In this document: positions 60,279-64,000 of the stretch, one piece after another
Position numbering within the stretch: the stretch's first letter is position 1
How the letters are laid out: every line of letters starts with the position of its first letter
Assembly: GCA_003242735.1 (NCBI GenBank)
Contig: QGVH01000002.1
Span: forward strand, 186,001 to 250,000
Direction: 5' to 3'
Source: a bacterium
Lineage (GTDB): Bacteria; Gemmatimonadota; Gemmatimonadetes; Longimicrobiales; RSA9
Length of the DNA: 64,000 bases
Notes under the pieces: generated by a model
What the model was told of the DNA's origin: nothing
Database searches by the model: none
The model's input: only the letters and a program-made list of their open reading frames with translations
Program-made: the position numbers and the translations under genes

Positions 60279-60962
60279 TCACACGCCGGGGACGCCCGGT
60301 CCCCAGATCACCTTGTGGAGCTGCACCTGGAAGCGGACCGGCAGCCGGTCCTCGAGGATCCAGCCGGCAAGGTCCTTGAAGTCGATGGCGTCCCACACGG
60401 GCGAGAACAGGACCGCGCGCAGCGTGCCTCGCTCCACCCGCTCTGCGAGCCCGCGCTCACGGACCACGTCGCGCGCCCACTCGTAGTCCGTGCGGTCCTT
60501 GATCACGAACTTGACCTCGTCGCGCTCGGTGAGGTGGTCGAGGTTGGACCACAGGTTCCTGGCCGCCTCGCCCGAGCCCGGGCACTTGAGGTCCATGATC
60601 TTGTGGGCGCGCGGGTCGAGGGGCGAGACGTCCACGGCGCCGGAGGTCTCCACCAGCACGGTGTAGCCGCGATCGAGGAGCAGCTCGGCGAGGCGGAAGG
60701 CGTTGCGGTGGATGAGCGGCTCGCCGCCGGTGATCTCGACGAGGGGCGTGCCGAACTCGGCGACGCGGTCGAGGATCTGCTCGAGCGTCATGCGCTCGCC
60801 GCCGTAGAACGCGTACTCGGTGTCGCACCAGACGCAGCGCAGCGGGCAGCCGGTCAGCCGCACGAAGGTGCAGGGCAGCCCCGCCCAGGTGCTCTCGCCC
60901 TGGATCGAGTGGAAGATCTCCGTGATGCGGAGGAGATCGGCGGCAGGTGTCTTCACGCTCAT
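60279..60962 (-). CDS. queE: 7-carboxy-7-deazaguanine synthase
   Basis: The 227-residue radical SAM enzyme converts 6-carboxytetrahydropterin to 7-carboxy-7-deazaguanine in the preQ0/queuosine pathway. The cluster motif is C39-x3-C43-x2-C46 (CPLRCVWC), preceded by the family signature FHSIQGESTWAGLPCTFVR and followed by ITGGEPLIHRN. Length and motifs are those of ordinary QueE. No other queuosine gene (queC, queD, folE) is adjacent. ATG 60962 has TTTGAT 6 bases upstream, again pointing to a leaderless transcript, though the -35 is poor. It converges on the ZU5-like lipoprotein gene. Confidence 0.92.
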   Translation of the reverse strand: MSVKTPAADLLRITEIFHSIQGESTWAGLPCTFVRLTGCPLRCVWCDTEYAFYGGERMTLEQILDRVAEFGTPLVEITGGEPLIHRNAFRLAELLLDRGYTVLVETSGAVDVSPLDPRAHKIMDLKCPGSGEAARNLWSNLDHLTERDEVKFVIKDRTDYEWARDVVRERGLAERVERGTLRAVLFSPVWDAIDFKDLAGWILEDRLPVRFQVQLHKVIWGPGVPGV

Positions 60963-60968
60963 TGAAGG

Positions 60969-60974
60969 ATCAAA
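60969..60974 (-). promoter_or_regulatory. possible leaderless -10 of queE
   Basis: On the minus strand TTTGAT (60974-60969) stands 6 bases before ATG 60962; four of six match the consensus. No good -35 is seen. Confidence 0.4.
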
Positions 60975-61122
60975 CCCCCGGCGATCGGCGACGTTCCCGG
61001 GCGAGCACCGCGGCGTGGGCGACGCCCGGTGCCGACTCCGGACACGCTGGCCCGGCGCGGCCGGGCGCCCGCCCCCGTCCCCGCCCCTTTCCCGGACGCA
61101 CGACGCCGTGCGCCATCCGCCC

Positions 61123-62073
61123 CTACTCCCTCCCGTTCCGTCCGGGGAGCATCTCGCGCAGGACCGAGTTGGCAATGAAGAACACGTTGGCGGGGCGTTC
61201 GGCGAGGCGGCGCATGAGGTAGGGGTACCAGGCGTCGCCGAACGGGACGTAGATGCGGACTTTGTAGCCGTCGGCGACGAGGCGCTGCTGGATGTCCCGC
61301 CGTACGCCGTAGAGCATCTGGAACTCGAACGCGGTGTTCGGGATCGAGGCCTCGCGGGCGAACTCGCGGGTGGCGCGGATCATCGCCTCGTCGTGCGTGG
61401 CGATGGCGGGGTAGCGGCCTTCCCGGAGCAGCAGGCGCATGAGGCGGACGAAGTTCCGGTCCACGTCCCGCTTGTCCGGGAACGCGACGCTGGGCGGCTC
61501 GTTGTACGCGCCCTTGCACAGGCGTACGCGCGCCCCGAGGGCGTTGAGCATCCGCACGTCCTGCTCGCTCCGGCGCAAGTAAGCCTGGATGACGACGCCG
61601 GCGTTGCGGTAGCCCTCGTCCCAGATGCGGCGGAAGAAGTCCAGCGTGCGCTGGGTGTAGGCGCTGGACTCCATGTCGAAGCGGACGAAGGTGTCGAGCT
61701 CCCGGGCCCGGTCGAGCACGCGGCCGACGTTCTCGCGCAGGAACGCGTCGTCAATGTCCTGCCCCATCTGCGTGAGCTTGAGCGACACGTTGGCGTCGAG
61801 CCGCTCGGCGGCGATGCGGTCCAGGAGCTGGACGTAGACGTCGGCGGCGGCGCGGGCCTCGTCGCGGTTGCGAACGGACTCGCCGAGGTAGTCGATGGTC
61901 ACGGCCATACCTGCGCGGTTGAGCGCGCGGGCGGCCTCCACCGCATCGTCGAGGGACTCGCCCGCGACGAAGCGCCGTGCGGCGCTCCGGGCCAACGGGA
62001 CCTCCTGGGCGATGCGGCGGAACAGGCTGCTTTCACTGAGGAAGAGGAGAGCTTCGCGGAGCACGGTGTTCAT
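61123..62073 (-). CDS. proline dehydrogenase (monofunctional)
   Basis: The 316-residue FAD enzyme oxidises proline to pyrroline-5-carboxylate. Family motifs are VSLKLTQMGQDID, FVRFDMESSAYTQRTLD, VVIQAYLRRSEQDV, VRLCKGAYNEPP and the substrate-binding end YVPFGDAWYPYLMRRLAERP. It is the short, single-domain form, without the P5C dehydrogenase of PutA. ATG 62073 overlaps the stop of the upstream 125-residue gene (ATGA), with GAGG just before it. Coupling suggests the small protein is functionally linked. A P5C dehydrogenase is not in the window. Confidence 0.92.
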   Translation of the reverse strand: MNTVLREALLFLSESSLFRRIAQEVPLARSAARRFVAGESLDDAVEAARALNRAGMAVTIDYLGESVRNRDEARAAADVYVQLLDRIAAERLDANVSLKLTQMGQDIDDAFLRENVGRVLDRARELDTFVRFDMESSAYTQRTLDFFRRIWDEGYRNAGVVIQAYLRRSEQDVRMLNALGARVRLCKGAYNEPPSVAFPDKRDVDRNFVRLMRLLLREGRYPAIATHDEAMIRATREFAREASIPNTAFEFQMLYGVRRDIQQRLVADGYKVRIYVPFGDAWYPYLMRRLAERPANVFFIANSVLREMLPGRNGRE

Positions 62074-62447
62074 TCCTCGACCTCGCTGCGACGCGCGATG
62101 GTGGCGTCCAGCTCGGCTTTGATTTCGTACAGTGTGAGCGCGAGGGCGGCGTCGCGGGCCTCGGCCTCGGTGCGTCCGCGGGCGACGTCGCCCGACTCGA
62201 TGTGGCCGATGATGCCCTGCCCGGTGGAGGACCAGCGAAGGAAGAGGAAGTAGGCGGCGAAGGGGAAGTCGGGGTCGCCGGTCTCGTCCACGGCGACGTC
62301 TACGGAGTACGGCTGGCCGTCGCAGCCCTCGAAGGCGGGCGGCCGGCCGTGCTCGCGTAGGTAGCCGCCGAGGGTGACGTCCGGGACGTCCGGGGTGTCG
62401 TCGGCGGCCGGATCGCGTACGTCGCTGGCTGGGCGCTCCTCTGCCAT
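62070..62447 (-). CDS. unknown protein coupled to proline dehydrogenase (125 aa)
   Basis: I do not recognise this 125-residue soluble protein. It starts acidic and Pro/Asp-rich, then has a compact part with PFAAYFLFLRWSSTGQGIIG and a helical end (EARDAALALTLYEIKAELDA). No signal peptide is seen. It overlaps the proline dehydrogenase gene by an ATGA, so both come from one transcript starting at the promoter just upstream. It might regulate or assist that enzyme; this is a context inference. Confidence 0.78.
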   Translation of the reverse strand: MAEERPASDVRDPAADDTPDVPDVTLGGYLREHGRPPAFEGCDGQPYSVDVAVDETGDPDFPFAAYFLFLRWSSTGQGIIGHIESGDVARGRTEAEARDAALALTLYEIKAELDATIARRSEVEE

Positions 62448-62457
62448 GGCGAGAGGA

Positions 62458-62486
62458 AGCTAATCGCGGCGGGACGCCGTGGACAA
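62458..62486 (-). promoter_or_regulatory. candidate promoter of the proline dehydrogenase operon
   Basis: On the minus strand TTGTCC (62486-62481), 17 bases, TTAGCT (62463-62458), then 10 bases to ATG 62447. The -35 is the same hexamer as the GMC operon promoter. The leader would be about 3 bases. Confidence 0.4.
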
Positions 62487-62544
62487 GCGGTTGCCGAGCC
62501 GCGCGGGGCGCGGGCCCAGGGTGGCGGGCGCCGCGGCGTACGGG

Positions 62545-62550
62545 TATGCT
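62545..62550 (+). promoter_or_regulatory. possible -10 of the zinc-type dehydrogenase gene
   Basis: TATGCT lies 33 bases before ATG 62583. The -35 is not clear. An AAGGAGG ribosome site follows. Confidence 0.35.
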
Positions 62551-62582
62551 GTCGACCGGCGGCCAGATCAAGGAGGTGCGAG

Positions 62583-63605
62583 ATGCGAGCGGCTGTGTTC
62601 CACGAGCTCGGCGGGCCGGAGGTGCTGCGGATCGAGGACGTGCCGCGGCCGGAGCCCGGGCCGGGGGAGGTGCTGGTGCGGGTGAAGGCGGTGGCGCTGA
62701 ACCACCTGGACCTGTGGGTGCGGCGAGGCATGCCGAAGCCCACGCGGCTCCCGCACGTCGGCGGCTCGGACATCGCCGGGGTGGTGGAGGCGCTCGGTCC
62801 GGGCGTCGAGGGCGTGGAGCCCGGCACCCGCGTCGTCATCAACCCGTCCCTCTGGTGCGGGCAGTGCGAATGGTGCCGGCGGGGCGAGGAGAGCCTGTGC
62901 GTGGAGTACCGCATCCTGGGCGAGCACACGTGGGGCGGGATGGCCGAGTACGTCGCCGTGCCGGCGAGGAACCTGTTCCCGATCCCGGACAGCGTGGACT
63001 TCCCCGCCGCGGCCGCCGCGCCGCTGGTCTTCCTCACCGCATGGCGCGGCCTGACGACCCGGGCGCGGCTGGCCGCCGGTGAGAGCGTCCTGATCACGGG
63101 CGCGTCCGGCGGCGTCGCGACGGCGGCGGTCCAGATCGCCAAGCTGCTCGGCGCGCGCGTGTACGCGGTCACGACGACGGAGAACGTCGAGCGCGTGCGC
63201 GAGCTCGGAGCCGACGTCGTCTACGACCGCACGGCGGTGGACTTCTCCCGCGAGGTGTGGAACGACACGGGCAAGCGCGGCGTGGACGTCGTCTTCGATT
63301 CCGTGGGCAAGGCGATCTGGGAGCAGAACCTCCGCGCCCTCGCCCGCGGCGGACGGCTGGTGACCTACGGCGCGACGACGGGCCCCGTCGGCGAGACGAA
63401 CGTTCCGCTGGTGTTCTGGAAGCAGCTCGCGATCCTCGGCACGACCATGTCCAACCGTCGGGAGTTCGAGGAGGTGATGGGCCTGGTCTTCTCCGGACGC
63501 CTGCGGCCGGTGGTGGACGTGGTGTGGCCGCTGGAGCGCGCGGCCGACGCGCACCGGCGGCTCGAGCAGGGGGAGCAGTTCGGCAAGGTGGTGCTGACGG
63601 TCTGA
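62583..63605 (+). CDS. zinc-binding dehydrogenase of the quinone-reductase/MDR superfamily
   Basis: The 340-residue enzyme has the N-terminal GroES-like fold (AVFHELGGPEVLRIEDVPRP), LPHVGGSDIAGVVEALG, and a cysteine lobe WCGQCEWCRRGEESLC that carries the structural zinc of alcohol dehydrogenases. The Rossmann motif is LITGASGGVATAAVQIAKLL, the form common in quinone reductases. It therefore mixes ADH-type zinc ligands with a quinone-reductase-type nucleotide loop, as in many zinc-binding dehydrogenases of unknown substrate. An AAGGAGG site 6 bases before ATG 62583 is one of the strongest in the window. It is monocistronic. Confidence 0.88.
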   Translation: MRAAVFHELGGPEVLRIEDVPRPEPGPGEVLVRVKAVALNHLDLWVRRGMPKPTRLPHVGGSDIAGVVEALGPGVEGVEPGTRVVINPSLWCGQCEWCRRGEESLCVEYRILGEHTWGGMAEYVAVPARNLFPIPDSVDFPAAAAAPLVFLTAWRGLTTRARLAAGESVLITGASGGVATAAVQIAKLLGARVYAVTTTENVERVRELGADVVYDRTAVDFSREVWNDTGKRGVDVVFDSVGKAIWEQNLRALARGGRLVTYGATTGPVGETNVPLVFWKQLAILGTTMSNRREFEEVMGLVFSGRLRPVVDVVWPLERAADAHRRLEQGEQFGKVVLTV

Positions 63606-63628
63606 GCGCGGCGGGGCCGGGCGCGGAT

Positions 63629-63645
63629 CGGGCCAGCGCGGCCCG
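63629..63645 (+). terminator. weak hairpin after the dehydrogenase gene
   Basis: CGGGCC (63629-63634) pairs with GGCCCG (63640-63645) over AGCGC, 23 bases past the stop. Confidence 0.3.
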
Positions 63646-63716
63646 CCAGCCGTCGGCCTGGAACGAAACCTGCCCTTGAGTGGGGCGAACGGCCGTATCC
63701 TGCCCGAGGAGGGAAC

Positions 63717-63860
63717 ATGGACGTCCTGCTCGTGATCGGCATCATCCTCATCCTGCTGGCGCTGCTGGGGTTCACGGGCGTGTGGTCGGCGCTCCGGACG
63801 GCGGCCTGGCTGATCCTGGTCATCGGCCTGGTGGTCCTGGTCCTGTCCTGGATCTTCTGA
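63717..63860 (+). CDS. small hydrophobic membrane protein (47 aa), DUF1328-like
   Basis: The 47-residue product is two hydrophobic helices joined by a short turn: VLLVIGIILILLALLGF, then TGVWSALRTA, then AWLILVIGLVVLVLSWIF. Length, the GF turn and the C-terminal aromatic residue recall DUF1328 (YtjA-like) inner-membrane peptides of unknown function. A strong ribosome site GAGGAGG at 63706-63712 and a TATCCT -10 candidate at about 63696 support it. It stands alone between the dehydrogenase gene and a possible gene running off the window. Confidence 0.75.
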   Translation: MDVLLVIGIILILLALLGFTGVWSALRTAAWLILVIGLVVLVLSWIF

Positions 63861-63934
63861 GGGTGATGGGCCAGGTCGGACGCATACCTCCGTTCTGGCC
63901 CACCTGACACGGCCGGCAGTAGCCGGAGGGGGAG

Positions 63935-64000
63935 TTGGCGGAGCAGCCGGAAGGCGGAGCGACGGAGCTCCAGGGCGTGCCGGGGCGGCCCGGGGTGGAC
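63935..64000 (+). CDS. possible start of a gene running off the window
   Basis: An open frame of 22 codons starts at TTG 63935 after GGAGG at 63925-63929 and continues past the end. It begins MAEQPEGGATELQG if TTG initiates. The product cannot be named. Confidence 0.3.
   Translation, partial: MAEQPEGGATELQGVPGRPGVD

Noticed and set aside
1..64000. tRNA, rRNA, prophage or insertion sequence
   Set aside because: I saw no transposase, integrase, capsid gene, tRNA cloverleaf or rRNA-like stretch when reading the window; short RNAs could still be missed by eye.

Overview
The window is 64 kb of very GC-rich DNA (roughly 70% G+C). The gene families point to the phylum Gemmatimonadota or a close relative: an ECF sigma/FecR/SusC/SusD group, several GWxTD-domain proteins, a DUF2723 membrane protein, a PorV-like outer-membrane protein, many lipoproteins, and start sites that often lack a Shine-Dalgarno sequence. 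This assignment is inferred from gene content, not from a marker gene. I saw no rRNA, tRNA, CRISPR array, insertion sequence or prophage.

Layout. 1-9.3 kb is a cell-surface signalling and uptake operon: the tail of an ECF sigma factor, the FecR anti-sigma factor, a SusC-type TonB receptor with a signalling STN domain, the SusD lipoprotein, and a catalytic/non-catalytic pair of M16 peptidases. Stop/start overlaps join FecR to SusC and SusD to the first peptidase. 9.5-13.4 kb is sbcD-sbcC (DNA-end processing). 13.5-24 kb holds a GWxTD protein, an EamA transporter, a DUF2723 protein, a small unknown protein, a beta-barrel protein, a lone hydantoinase A-type protein and trpE; the last two start head-to-head only 8 bp apart. 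24.4-34.8 kb is the most distinctive block: a TonB receptor split by an apparent frameshift, a 1233-residue exported protein with a FlgD/T9SS-like C-terminus, a PorV-like barrel, a canonical GWxTD protein and an Ig-like lipoprotein, ending at a strong bidirectional terminator. A third GWxTD protein faces it.

37.3-43.9 kb encodes an alpha-oxoamine synthase with a zinc dehydrogenase, a Tat-exported subunit with a GMC oxidoreductase, a CAP-domain lipoprotein and a methyltransferase resembling ETF-beta lysine methyltransferase. 43.9-46.5 kb is mostly non-coding apart from a threonine dehydratase, and carries a tandem repeat plus a family of imperfect hairpin repeats that reappears near 53.6 kb. 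46.5-64 kb is mainly single housekeeping or metabolic genes: FtsH, a DHH phosphoesterase, DUF2203, a V4R-like protein, a HIT protein, a 2-oxoacid dehydrogenase E1-alpha, a GCS2-type ligase, a CoA-type Nudix hydrolase, an HNH nuclease, a large lipoprotein with a zinc-peptidase motif, a TPR protein, a ZU5-like lipoprotein, QueE, proline dehydrogenase, a quinone-reductase-like dehydrogenase and a 47-residue membrane protein.

Two genome-wide habits stand out. Several genes have a -10-like hexamer 6-7 bases before the start codon, which suggests leaderless transcripts. Dispersed hairpin repeats lie only in spacers between genes.
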